Part shown: one piece after another, positions 23,649 through 35,400 of the stretch
Numbering within the stretch: the stretch's first letter is position 1
Layout of the letters: every line of letters begins with the position of its first letter
Assembly: GCA_003117195.1 (NCBI GenBank)
Contig: BDSI01000040.1
Location: forward strand, 558,658 to 622,657
Length of the DNA stretch: 64,000 bases
Direction: 5' to 3'
Source: Eudorina sp. 2006-703-Eu-15
Lineage: Eukaryota; Chlorophyta; Chlorophyceae; Chlamydomonadales; Volvocaceae
Notes under the pieces: generated by a model
The model's input: only the letters and a program-made list of their open reading frames with translations
Database searches by the model: none
What the model was told of the DNA's origin: nothing
Translations under genes and position numbers: made by a program

Positions 23649-26600
23649 TCAAGCCTGCCGGCGCCGCTGCGCGCTGGCCTGAGGCCCTCGCCTGGCTATG
23701 ACCAGGATGAGCACTGCTGCCGTTATTAGCAGGCAGATGACGGCCTGCACGGCAGCCCAGGGCAGAGCACACACACACAGGCGCAATCAGATCAGCCGCC
23801 GGGAAGCTAGTCGTCGTCCTTGTGCGCATCATTCTCGTCCTTGTGCGGCATCATGTCCGTCGCTGATTTACACTCACGTACCGGGTCGCCTGGGTTCAGT
23901 GCTGTCACGCAGCATTCCTGGCCGCAACCTCAGTCCTGTTCCCCCGGCCGACTAAAGCTCATTATATATATTTGGCAGACCTTGTGACCTCTGAGCTGAA
24001 TCCTGTACCCTAGCCCCTATACGTCGCTGTGGCCGGTTGTTTGGTCGCACAGCGCAGCGCACCTTCGCCTCGACCACCCGGGATATACTTTTCCCGCCCG
24101 CCCGCCCACCCACCCGCCCGCCCGCCCGCCCATGTGTACCCACGTGAGGCCGTCCCCGCGGAGGGACACCCGTGGTTGCTGTGCTGCCGGCACCGAACTC
24201 GAAAGTGGGTTGGCGCCTGCCTCGTGCCGGCGGCTGGCGCGGGTTCTCTGGCCGGTCGGTGATCCGGCCCCGCAGCGGCCCCAACTTCAGTTTTATGCTC
24301 TGGGCAAGGGCCTCCAGGGGGTGGGGACGGGGGCCCGGGCCCATGGGTGGCAGTGCAACGGAGTTCCTTGGAAGAGGACCGGGGTCGGCAATGTCGTCGC
24401 TGGTCAGGCGGTGTGAGCGCACGGTGCCACCCGCACCGTCCGCGCGACCGCACGTCCTTGGCATCTCGGAAGTGCCGCCGTGGCTGGTGCCAGCCTCTCT
24501 CGCATCTCCGCTTGCACCTGCAGCAGCGGCAGCTGCAGCAGCACCGGAAGCTGCGATTGCGGCGTCGTAGGTGCTGCTGTCAGTACCACGCCCGCCGGTT
24601 CCTGCGCTGACGGTGGCGCACGGGGTGATCTCATCTTCGCCAGCGGCTCTTGAGGCGGCGACAACGGCGCTGCTGCTGCTACTGCTGCTACTGCTGCTGC
24701 TGTTGTCAGCAGCGCCGGCGGCGCTACGAAAGCCGTGAGCAGCACCTCCGGAGGCGCCCGCAGCGGCGCCGGAGGAGCCCGCAGCAGCGCCGGAGGAGCC
24801 CGCAGCAGCGCCGGCAGCTCCAGGACCATTTCCACCGTTGGCAACAGCGCCCGACCCATCGCCGTTCACGAGGTCATCCGGTGCAGGTCTGGCTGGACCA
24901 CCAGCCACATCAGCATCAGCCGGGGGCTCTTCTTCGACAATAACATGTGATGGCGGCTCCTGCAGGTGCAGAGATACCGCGAACATGAGAGGAGTACCGA
25001 GCCCGGTGCGCTGTAAGGACGGAGGGTTTTTGTACACTGTGTTGTACACCATACCGTACTTCACCCGAACACACGGAAGGACCGCATCATGCCCCGCCGT
25101 ACGTTGTTGTCATCAGGCTGGATGAGACGGCCGAGCCCGGGGTGCACGCGCAGAGAGTCCTCCACCGTCGCCAGGAAATCGGGGTGGCGTAGCAGCTGTG
25201 GGCGGGGCACGTTTCGCACCCGGGGGAAGGTTGGTGATAAACTGATAATACAGGTCGCCATGTAGTTGGGGCTCGCCATGGCAGGCATGTCTTTTCCCTT
25301 CCAAGTCCGCCGGCCAATCCGCACATCGGAAGTGGAGTCGAGTGGAGTCGCCTCGCTGTTCGGTGCTGCATTACAGTTGAACTTTGCCTGCGGAGTAGCT
25401 GGCCAGTTGCTACTGCTTACAAGTTACGGTACTGCAGTTTGCCACGCCCAACCTCACCAAGTCCTGCGCAACGCCGAGGATGCTGTTCAGGAACTCCGAG
25501 TTAAAATTCATGACTTCCCCGCCAGCCGGCACCCTGGCCTCTGGGGGCGCAGCAGGCACCAAGTCCGCGGGTATGCCCGCCTCCTCCCCGTCGACCGCCT
25601 CCCCGTCGGGTCGGCGACGGTCGCCCGCAGCCACGCCCGCGCCACGGCCGGATGACGGCCCCGCTCCGCCTGCTTCTGCTCCTTCTGTTGCTTCTGCTGC
25701 TTCCAATGCTTCCACTGCTTCTGCTGCTTCTGCTGCTGCTACTGCTGCTACTGCTGCTACTGCTTCAGCTTCTGCAGTGCTTTGGCCTGGGCCTGTGCGG
25801 ACAGCCTTCATCTCTCCCTCCCCCGCCCCCTCCTCCCCCTGATGGTCCTCATCACTGAGGGCGTCCAGGTACTTGGCGGTCCCAATATCTTCACCCCTGC
25901 TGCTGCGGCTGCTGCTGCTGCTGCTGCGGCTGCGGCTGCCAGAGCCTGTTGCCATGTTGGCCTCACGCTCCGCCGCCGCCGCCGCATCGTAAGCCTCCGG
26001 CCTGCCGCAGCCGCCACCATGCAGGAACACTTGAATCCGGGTAGGCGATTACGGGACACGAAGAGTTCTATCTGGCGTACTGCCGGACTGCCAGCGCAAT
26101 TATTATCGATCGAAGGCATCCGTTGATGCAACGGTAATACGAAATGGCACCATTGGTACGGCATAGATCCCAGATCCACTGGTCTGGTCTGGAGACATCT
26201 AACTGCCAGTTGTGAAGCTGTATTCGCAGGTTCGATTCCTGTACAGATCCCCGACGGAAGTCGGGTATGAGATAGCAGCTAGTTGCTGAGATGTGGTGTT
26301 GAGGCATAGTTGATGAGCCGAGATACGCACGCTTGATTGGTGGCGATGCCGAACCCTCAAACTCGAAGGATGGTCGGGTGAACGGATATGGCGGAGATCG
26401 TGAAACGGTTACGATGGTAACTGGTGCGGGAAGATCGTGATGAGCGGCCTTTGACGGATGTCCGTTGCGGGGCCACATGTGACTGGCCGGACGGTCAGTA
26501 CAACATGTAACATTCCATTCCATTCCAGATCCACTGCACCGAAAGGAAATGGCCCGTGATCCCCCTGGAACATCTGAAGATCCAAGATCAAACGGTGCAG

Positions 26601-27649
26601 GACATCATGACGATACCGGCGTGGACCATCAAACTATCGCCCGGCGCTCACCCTGGACCCTTGAGGACATCGCCAGCTCCGTAGAGCTCCTCGTAGGCGT
26701 CAATGTCGGAGGACACATGGACTCCGCTGCCCTCCGACCCGCAGGCCGCCCCCGGGCTCTCGGGCTCTGTCTGATGGGCCTTGCCCTGCTGAGACGTTGC
26801 TGCAGCCACCGCCGGATCTGCCGCGGTGGCCGTCACTGCCGCATCCCCGTGGCGCGCGTCCTGAAATGAGTCGTGGCAAGGCAAGAGGTCGAGGGTGTCA
26901 ATTGTCAAGGGAGTGATCGAGGGGCTGGGCTGTAGCGATGAGCTGCCAGTTTGTGACGCGGCCGCTGGGCTGCCGCTTGCTCACTCCGTCCTTTGCTGAG
27001 GTTTGCTGGTCCTGGAGACCTTGACCGCGAGCGCCAAACGATGGCTTCGCCCATCGGGTGTACCGCACACCGCAGCGCACCCGACACGCTGTTGAGCGTT
27101 ACGCCGGCCGTCGCCCGTAGAGCCCCTGATGAGTGAATGAGTCTCACGCAGCGGAGAGCAAGACCACAACAGGAATGGACGGGGCTCCGGACCCAAGGCT
27201 AAATTGCGCAGGGTAGAGGCACGGTATGGGCGCGAGAGAGCTTGCGTGCCTCAGAAAGATGATGACCTCCCTCGAAGTCGAGGAGCAACCAAAGACGGGT
27301 TGCGAAGCACAGTGGGGCGCCGAATGGCCAGGTCGGTTCCATTGAAACCTGATTGATCCATTCACAGCGGGAACGTGATCACCAAGACAAACGGACGGAA
27401 AGTGGAGGCGCAGCACCTTGGGAGGCGGGTTAGGACGGGTTCTTGTCATAAACCATCTCTCCATCCAAGAAGCTTGAAGTGCGCCATGGTAAGATAGGAC
27501 GTAAGAGGCCTCCGCTCATTTCCTACCTGAGGTTGGCGCGCAGCAGCTGCCTGAGCAATCCTGTCATCAGCGGCGAATGCGGTCGTGTCGGATGCTCGTC
27601 GAGGCAACCACTTCTCCCAGAACATGGCGGATGTCGACGACGTAAACAT
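23649..27649 (-). CDS. Acidic Ala/Ser-rich protein with predicted C-terminal membrane anchor, function unknown
   Basis: Proposed exons: 27649-27527, 26860-26652, 26001-25458, 25195-25103, 24959-24144, 23744-23649 (TGA), ~626 residues. Phases agree throughout. Recognisable parts are an acidic patch (SSDIDAYEELYG), a long Glu/Ala-rich region, an ordered helical segment that forms only after splicing (FNSEFLNSILGVAQDL then LLRHPDFLATVEDSL and HPGLGRLI), a poly-Ser/Ala/Gly region, and a final exon encoding one hydrophobic span (AVICLLITAAVLILVIARR) with a basic tail, so probably tail-anchored. The family is not recognised. The weakest junctions are the first exon, the GTACGG donor after 25103 and the donor after 24144. 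A SINE lies in the intron 26651-26002. It could also be two genes. Confidence 0.45.
26182..26524 (+). mobile_element. tRNA-related SINE-like insertion with target-site duplication
   Basis: A ~343-bp segment flanked by a perfect 12-bp direct repeat (ccagatccactg) at 26170-26181 and 26525-26536. Its 5' part contains a perfect RNA polymerase III B box (ggttcgattcc, 26229-26239) within a T-arm-like stem (gcagg/cctgt) and an acceptor-like cagatcc. Its 3' end runs into three attcc units just before the second repeat. A tRNA-derived head, a body, a simple-repeat tail and flanking duplication together define a SINE. The A box is weak. It sits in the intron between exons 2 and 3 of the tail-anchored gene, on the opposite strand. 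Confidence 0.7.
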
Positions 27650-29401
27650 TTAAGGCTCAGAATGTGGCAATGATCTCAATGAGGCTGCTGTTAGCTGCTG
27701 CGAGGGCGAATGGGCGACTTATCATGCGCGTGATGCCTTCGTTGGATAAGTTGGATGCCTACAGCTCATCAGCGACAATGATTGTGAAACTGTTGAAACC
27801 AGCTTGTACTGTAGAGTTAAGAAAATGTTGGCTGACTTGATGTTTTATCATAGGCCCGTTGTGGTCTCCAACTGCCAGGGTGCGACTCGGAACGACGCGA
27901 CGGATGTTCTGCGACTGCGCCGTGGCTTCCGTACACGTCTGCCTGACTTCAGACGGACCCAGACCCTTTGGCCGAGGCCTTTGAATATCAGCGTTCGTTA
28001 TAAGCTGCTTATTGCAAATGGGGGAGCCAAGGCCGGCCGATCGACACTGGGCAGCTGCCAGTCCAGAGTTCGCCGGGCAGGCCAACGGCTTTGCAACTGC
28101 CACTGGATCAAACAAGATTGAGCACTGTTAGGCTGAAGACCACTACAACCGAAGGTAAAGTCGCTCTGCAACACGTGCGTTGGGTTAAATCCTGTTAAAT
28201 CCCAGCTGAACTGCCGCTAGGAACTGCCGGGTAGTCGAACGCGCCCTGCAGATACATATGCTTGCTGCTCGGGGCTGCACTGCGGGTCTATGTACGGATA
28301 GAAATACACGTAATTTATGGTTTTGAGCCTTTTTTACGCTGCTGCAACGTGGATGGCCAGGTGTTGCGAGTGGTGGCTTCAGACAATCCAACGTGCGGGT
28401 TGCCAAGCAACGTAATCCGTCACGCTATATACCAGCTTCTTTACTTGACACGTCAGCAGTTCGTATCGACGGCATCACTCCTTGAAGGTCACAGGACCCC
28501 CACCGCTGTCAGGGGACATCCGACGTGCGTGTCCCTGCCAGCCCAGCCAGCTGCGAGCTTGGCTGCGAGACACCTGCACACCAATACGCTGCCCAAGAAA
28601 AAGCGAGGGAAGAACCGGAGGAACCAAGCTTTCAAGGAAATCGCCCAAGCATGCATAGGGACGCAGCGGAGCGACAAGGTGTGTTATACCAGCAGGATGA
28701 ACCAGAGCCAGTCACCGCATACAGCCACGTGCGCAGAAGGCCGAGTCTGGGTCCCGTCAGATGAGAAGCAAGGGCTGGCCATTCGTGCAGCAAACCCACC
28801 ACCGAGTTCGAGAGCGATGTCCTCAGCGCTTTGCTGGGCTGACTGGCCCTACGGTATGCTCAATACCGATTATCTGCAGGTCACTGTAACATGAACATAC
28901 CGGTCTGATACAAATTAGAATGGCAGAAGGTAGAAAGGATACTATCGGGAAACACAAAACACGCGACTCTCATCGTGACCGTCGTTGCCAACAAGCTGTA
29001 ACCGTGAGCTGTAACAGGGCTTGCTTGTGAACAAATGTCGTACTAAACGTACGCCTGTGACCTATCCAAAATCCTATTCTCAGTATCACGCTCGGTGTCT
29101 ATATATCGGGATCCGCAAAGCCTTCATCGATGTAAATAACTGTCTTGTAATGTTCTGACTGACTGTGACTTTACTTACCTGTCGATGGGCACTCACGAAC
29201 ATGCTGTAGTAACATAACTTATTGAGATCATCGCAGTAACTAAACTTGATTTATTCAGTCATTTTCGTCCGTTTTTATGTCGTAAGCTTGCACCGAAATG
29301 GCTCGTAGTCTCGGAGACGGCTTGCAAATGTGACCGAGATTGTATTTTGAATAGATGGCCCATCCCTGACACATGCAATTGAAATTCTAGTTCAGAATAC
29401 A
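27650..29401. other. Divergent intergenic region, no gene seen
   Basis: About 1.75 kb between the proposed start of the tail-anchored gene and the chromatin gene. The right half (28880-29400) is clearly AT-richer. Reading frames (such as 28262-28894) show no compositional or family support. It should include both promoters. Confidence 0.4.
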
Positions 29402-32400
29402 ATGTCGGAGCCCTTAATCGAACGCGTGACCACGCGGTCTATGCGCCGTCAGGGTCCCATCGCTCCACCTGAGCCCCCCAAAAAGCGCCCCAAAAACCAG
29501 AACAGCCATCAAGTGGACACGGAATGTAAGGCGGGTGCCGACCCACCCCAGCCCGCCACGGTCAACGAGGTCAACGCGTCGGAGCAGCACGCGCCGGCCG
29601 AGGCGCCCCGCGCCAAACAAGCCCCGCGAAGAACCCCTGCGGCGAAAGCTCGCGGAAAGAAAGGGAGCTCCAATAAGCAAGCTGTGCAGGACAACGGCTC
29701 CCACGATGCCGCGGGGCCTGCCGACACAGTTGTTTCGACGCACGACACAGGGGGGCAGAAGCGGAGGCGCACAAACCCAGCGGCCGCGTCGACGCCAGCG
29801 GTTCCGCACCCACCACCACCTGCGGAACCTGAACCAGGCGGAAAACCAGGAGTTATGTGCGCCACCAACGTCATTACTGCACTTTCGTCGCAGCTCTGCT
29901 CTGACACGACGACCCTGCCGTCGCTGCCAACGAGCATCGTCCAGCTAGGGGATGGTGGGCTGATCCCAACAGGTTGGCGAAGCAGTCAGCAATGTAATGC
30001 CTTGTGACATGCCTTGTCTGTTGTTCATTTAGATTATTCTTTGGCTTCGCATCCTCAGGATTTACGTTGCCTGCACGTGCCTTTTGAGTGTCTTGGGTCG
30101 GCGCTGCAAACAACTGCTCCAAACAACCGTTCCGAACAACTGCTCTGAGAGTTTTCTTGTCGAAAGCTTTAGTTTGCTATTATGGGCAGGCACAATACAT
30201 CTTTGCGTGCTGCTGGGGAGTTCCCTAACTGACTGCTCACGAATATCATCACCCCTCACGTTGCTTGTCCCCGCGCGACGTACGATCCCCCTGGTAGCCG
30301 CCACCGAGACCGCGGAGAGCACAAAGGGTACGACGATCGGCACCGCATCCGCGCGGCTTCTCAGCTCCCCACTCCCAGCAGGGAGACCCGATGGCGGGCT
30401 GATGAGCTGCGGCGATACTCAGCTGACCAGCACCGGCAGCCCCCAGGCCACCGACCCGGCTGCGGCCTCAGGATCTGGCAGCGCATCGTACGGGTCAGCG
30501 GCTGCGGCTCAAGCCAGTCCAACTGCCGCCTACGTCTCCGCCATCAGCCAGCCAGGCGGCAGCGCCACCACAGACAGCGTATGTGTCGACATCGGTGGCG
30601 GTGGCGGCGGCGCCGCCACTACGGTACCCAGTAGCGGAATGGCATTGTACCAGTGGCTGATGGCGGAAGACGGCGAGGGCACGCCGGCAGCAGGGCAACA
30701 GCGGCAGCAGCAACAGCGGCAGGCGGTTGGAGTGGGTAGCAGGGTGTGGATCAAGGTGAGGTGAGGTCCGAAGGACGGCAGGCGCACTGATGTGTGTTTT
30801 ACTTCCTAGCGCTTTGCCATGCCCCTCCGTACGGGCGGGGCCGCAGCCCATGCCCGTGTTGGCTGCGGATCCCCCGTGCTGAGGGCTCCCTGGGGTCCCT
30901 ATCTGTCCCGTCCTCGCCACGCAGATGGCCGGCTACTGCCACTGGCCGGGCGTGGTGATCTCCCTACGCCACTGCCGCAAGGCTGAGGTACCCGACCTGC
31001 TGGCCAGCTATCAGGCCGGACGCAAGCTGGTGCATTTCTACGGTGAGTGGGGCTGTTCGTGTTGTTCGTGGTGGTCACCGCCTTACAGGTGGATCTTCCA
31101 TTCGTTTCTTGGATCCTTCTGTTCGCGATTTGCTCGCACGCGGATGAAGGCAGCACCGGAGTAAGGTCTACGGAGGGACCCACACAGCGCGCTTACAAAC
31201 CCCAAAGAGTGTATGTGGTTCGGGTGCCCAGAAGCGATTGAGGGCCACGTTATTGGAGGCCGGCGCCGTCATTGATGCAACAACTAGTTCCCGACTTCCA
31301 GTAAGTCCATGGTTGGCTTGCTATGGGAATCGCGAGCCTGATCACCTGCTGCCGTCCGCCCATACTCCTGCCCTCGCCGGCGGTTTTTTTCCCTCTGGGA
31401 GGGTCGCACGATTGTGCGCATGTGTGGGTTTGTGGGCCGCAAGACAGAAGCCGGCGACGATGTTGGCAGGCACCAACAAGTTACCAGCTCCATGGTTACG
31501 TGTGTGCATGTGTGTCGCCAGGCTCGCATGACCATGTCTGGGCCAGTCCCGCCTCCGTGACAGCCTGGACGGTGGACCGTGACGTTCGAATTGCGGCTCT
31601 GCGGGCCGCCGCTAAGAGGTACGGCGGGTTGCGGAGAGCGTGGCAGGCGATCCGCCTCGGAGATCACACACGGTTAGCTCCACATGGCGACATGGGAGGT
31701 TTCGAATGCACATTTTAATTTGAATGGCGAGATCCGAGTCAGGATGCGGGCGTTGTCGTAGCGCACGGCCGCACCTGCCTGCCTATCCGCCCGACGGGCG
31801 CGAATGTCCCTTGCATGTCACGCATTCTGCCCTAAGGGCGCATGTATCTGTTAGTGCGATAAGTGCCTAACCACCGAACAACACAACCACACAATCCGCC
31901 CTGGCGCCGCGCCACCGCACCCGGCTGTCTGCAGCACCAAGGTCGCAGCCCTCACCCTGGCAGAGCTGACGGGGTCCCTGGGCGCCCAGGCCGCCTCAGA
32001 CCCGGCTCGGGAGGTGGCCCGGGTAATGAGCCTGAGGAACGCCGCCATGGGCGGGAAAGGCGCTTCTGGAGGCGGGGGCAGCGGAGGCGGGGCGGGCGGA
32101 AGGAAGGGCAAGCAGCAGTGCGGCGGCTGCGGTGAGGGCGGAACCCAGGTGCGGATAGTCCCTGTAGGGGCTGGCTACTGGTTGTCCGACAGACAACATC
32201 ATGAGTTCACGATGGCCACCCACCCACACTTTTGTTGTGACCGTTATACGGTGGACCCTTAGTCCCGACCGGACGTCCAACGGGCAAGGACTGCGCACCC
32301 ATCCTCCATCACCCGCGGGGGCATCATGCAGCCATACCTGCCAACACACCAGGTTGCTAGTGCGCCAGGATTGCCTCGCTTGGAAACCGCACCAGACCCC

Positions 32401-35400
32401 CCGAGTCACGTGGCGGGGAGGTGGCCGGCATTCGAACCGCGGATACTCTGGACAGCATGCCACCCTTATGTGAATGTGCATGCATATATATGTGTATGTG
32501 TGTTGAGGTAAAGCGGCCGACAGTCCAAAAAGAGGGCCGACATGGGCAGCTGGGTTTGTACCTGGGCTCGCCTGTCCTAAACCCACCGTCCTGCCGTACG
32601 ATAGATGTACCTGCAAGTTTCCGGCCAGACTCGCAGACACCAACAAGCTCTACCTCCCTGTTGTGTCTCCTGTCGCCGGCCGGCCGCTCTCAGGTGACCT
32701 GCGTGTCCTGCCGCACCGCCTTCCACACGCTGTGCCTCCCCGACCCGGAGGTCAGTCCCGCGCACATGCTGGCGGCCGCCCTGGAGGCGCTGAGGGCACA
32801 GCCGCGAGAGCAGCAGCAGCAGCAGCCGTTGCCGGAAGCGCCGCAGCCGCCGCCGCCGTATCAGATGACGCAGTCGGCGCTGCCGCTGCCGCAGCTGCTG
32901 CTGCAGCCGCAGCCCCGATCGGGTCCTCCACCGCCACCGCAGCCGCTGGTGCTGCGGGCGGTGTGGACGTGCGGGTCTTGCGGTCGGCAGAACGAGGTGC
33001 GAGCCTGGCGGTGGAGTTGAACCCAACTACTCAAAACAGTTCTAAGGGGCGCGCCGCGGTGAACGGCTTCCAGGGTTACAGCCCACCATTCCCCTCAGAG
33101 GCACAGGTGTCAAGTCTGGCCGTCCAAGTTGTTGGCTGGCACGGCCGGCGGATGCCGCGCTATCAAGGGTGCCGCCTCACCCTCACCCGCGCCTCTTCGG
33201 CTGCGCCACGAATAACGTACTGCCAAGCATGGGCTGGCGGGAATGGCGGATGCGCACTCCCTCTGCCTGCGCGAGCTTGGAGCGCAGGCATCTCTCAGAG
33301 CTGTGTCGGAAGATCTCGTCGGAGTACCGCACGACAGTCGCCTCAAAACGCCCTGGCTATGCTTTCCACCTCACCGATCTGACCCGGCCAGGAAGAACGG
33401 CAGATGTCAGATGCATGTCAAGGCTGACCAATGCTGTCGTGCGTCGCTCGGACACAGCAACCAGGTAGCCGCCTAACCCCGTCATATAAGGCCCTCCTGT
33501 CCGTTCGCCGCAGGTCAAGGGACCGGTGCCAGTCAACCTCACACCGCGCTCGGGCGCCGCATCTCCGGCAGGTGGGTGCGCGGGTGTGTGTGGTCATTCC
33601 GCGGGCCCCGCCAGCCCGTCAGCCAGTCTGCCCTCACTGGGCTGTCTGAATTTCCGGACAACCGATAACCTCGACGGGTTATCTGTATGGGAGCTGAATT
33701 CACCTGACCTTACACGTGACCATACCTGACCTATCCGTGCCGCCTGTTCCGACAGGCGCCAACGCAGCTCGGGACGGAAGGCGATCCACTCGGGAGGGCG
33801 GAGCGGCCGCCGGCGGGTCCGCCCGCAGCGGCAACGGGGCCACCGACACCGACCCGACGGCTTCCCAGGCCGGCCGGCAGTCATCGCAGCAGCAGCCAGT
33901 CGGGCAGCCGGATGCGGCCCATCCGCAGCATCCCAACTCGCGGGCGGCCCATCACGCGGAGTTGCTGGCGCTGTATGAGTACCTCCTGGCCGAGAACGCA
34001 GCCTTGGAGGCGGGGGCGGCCGTCGCTGCTGCAGCAGCAGCGGCAGCAGGAGCAGGGCTGCAGACGGCGGCGGCGGCGTTTAGTTCGGCCCATGCAGGGC
34101 AGGGGGGTGCGTCCTTTACGGGATCGCTGCATCCACTGGCGGACGGGGCTACGAGGATGAGCGCACCACCTCCGCGACCGCTTCCCGGAACCAGGATATG
34201 GGTCAAGGTACGGCCATGTGCAGCTGCCGACCTGCAACGGCGTCCTTGTTTTGTGAATTTGGGTTGCAAGTGGCTCGCACGAGATAAGTGGTCGGCGAAG
34301 TCTGCAGATAAGGTTGGTTAGAGACCTGGTGGCGCGAGATGATCAGCGAAGCGGAGCTACCCGTCGATTGAAGGGGGGCCACAACGGTCCGCGGAACGGT
34401 GGATGTGGCCGAGGTGTACAAGCGACTCTCCAGGTTCGAGCGCTCGGCCCGTCCGGACCAGGTAGTAGTTCCTTACCCTAGGTCCCTTAGGTCCCTTACC
34501 TCGTCTGCCGTTGTCCCCCGGGGTCATCACCCGCGGGTACACGCCCCTCACTCGCGTCGCCCCCTGGTCGCAGACGCCCGGCTACTGCCCCTGGCCTGCC
34601 ATCGTGTTCTCGGTTCGCTACTGCCGCAAGGGGGAGATCCCCGACCTGCTGGCCACCTACCAACCCGGCCACACCCTCATCCACTTCTATGGTGGGTCAG
34701 GCTGATCGGACGATCGGCATTGGGCACTGCGGGTGTGGGCACGGTGCCGCCCTATGTGTTTGTCCCCTGTGTCCGCGGTGCCCCTGACGGCGTGGTTGTC
34801 TCTTGGCCCTGCCATCCCGCGCGGGCGTTGGCTCATGTGGATGGACAGGGTCGTCACGCACCAGGGAGGCGGGGTCCTCCTGGCGCACGTGACCGATGCC
34901 GAGGCGCGGCTCTGCTTCCGGGCCGCGGCGGGGGAGTTCTAAATCCTGGGTCTTGGAGGTGCAGTGCTCTTCTTTGTCACGTCACGGTGCTCCTGGCCTG
35001 TCTTCCGCCGCGAACCCGGGGCCATCGCAGGCGAGCACAACCACACCTGGCTGCCCGACGAGGATGTGGCGGAGCTGGCAGTCGCAGCGGCGGACCCCCG
35101 GGAGGAGGAGGCGCGGCGGGAGGGGCTGCTGGCCTGGAGCAGCAGGCGGAAGAAGGGGTGAGCAGTTCGGCGGAAAGACCGCAGGGCGTGGTGCAGGCCG
35201 CTGCATCCCGTTTCGTGTCTTTCCGGTCTCACCTGAACCTTGTTTCTGGCGGCGAACCCCTGCCCTGGAACGCAGCGCGGCCAGCGGCTATGCCACCTTG
35301 GCGGAGCTAGACTCGGACCCAACCGCCACCGCCACCACCGCCGCTGCCGCCGCGACGACGCCAAGCGAAGGCGTCGCCGCCGAAACCGTAGCTGAGGATG

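Noticed and set aside
26176..26251. Functional tRNA gene
   Set aside because: The T arm and B box are good, but the acceptor and anticodon stems do not pair properly. It fits better as the head of a SINE.
26068..26591. Minus-strand frames in the SINE region as an exon of the tail-anchored gene
   Set aside because: The reading is broken by the SINE, and exons 26860-26652 and 26001-25458 join in phase without it.
28262..28894. 210-codon plus-strand frame as a gene
   Set aside because: No domain-like segments, no splice-consistent neighbours and mixed composition; likely chance.
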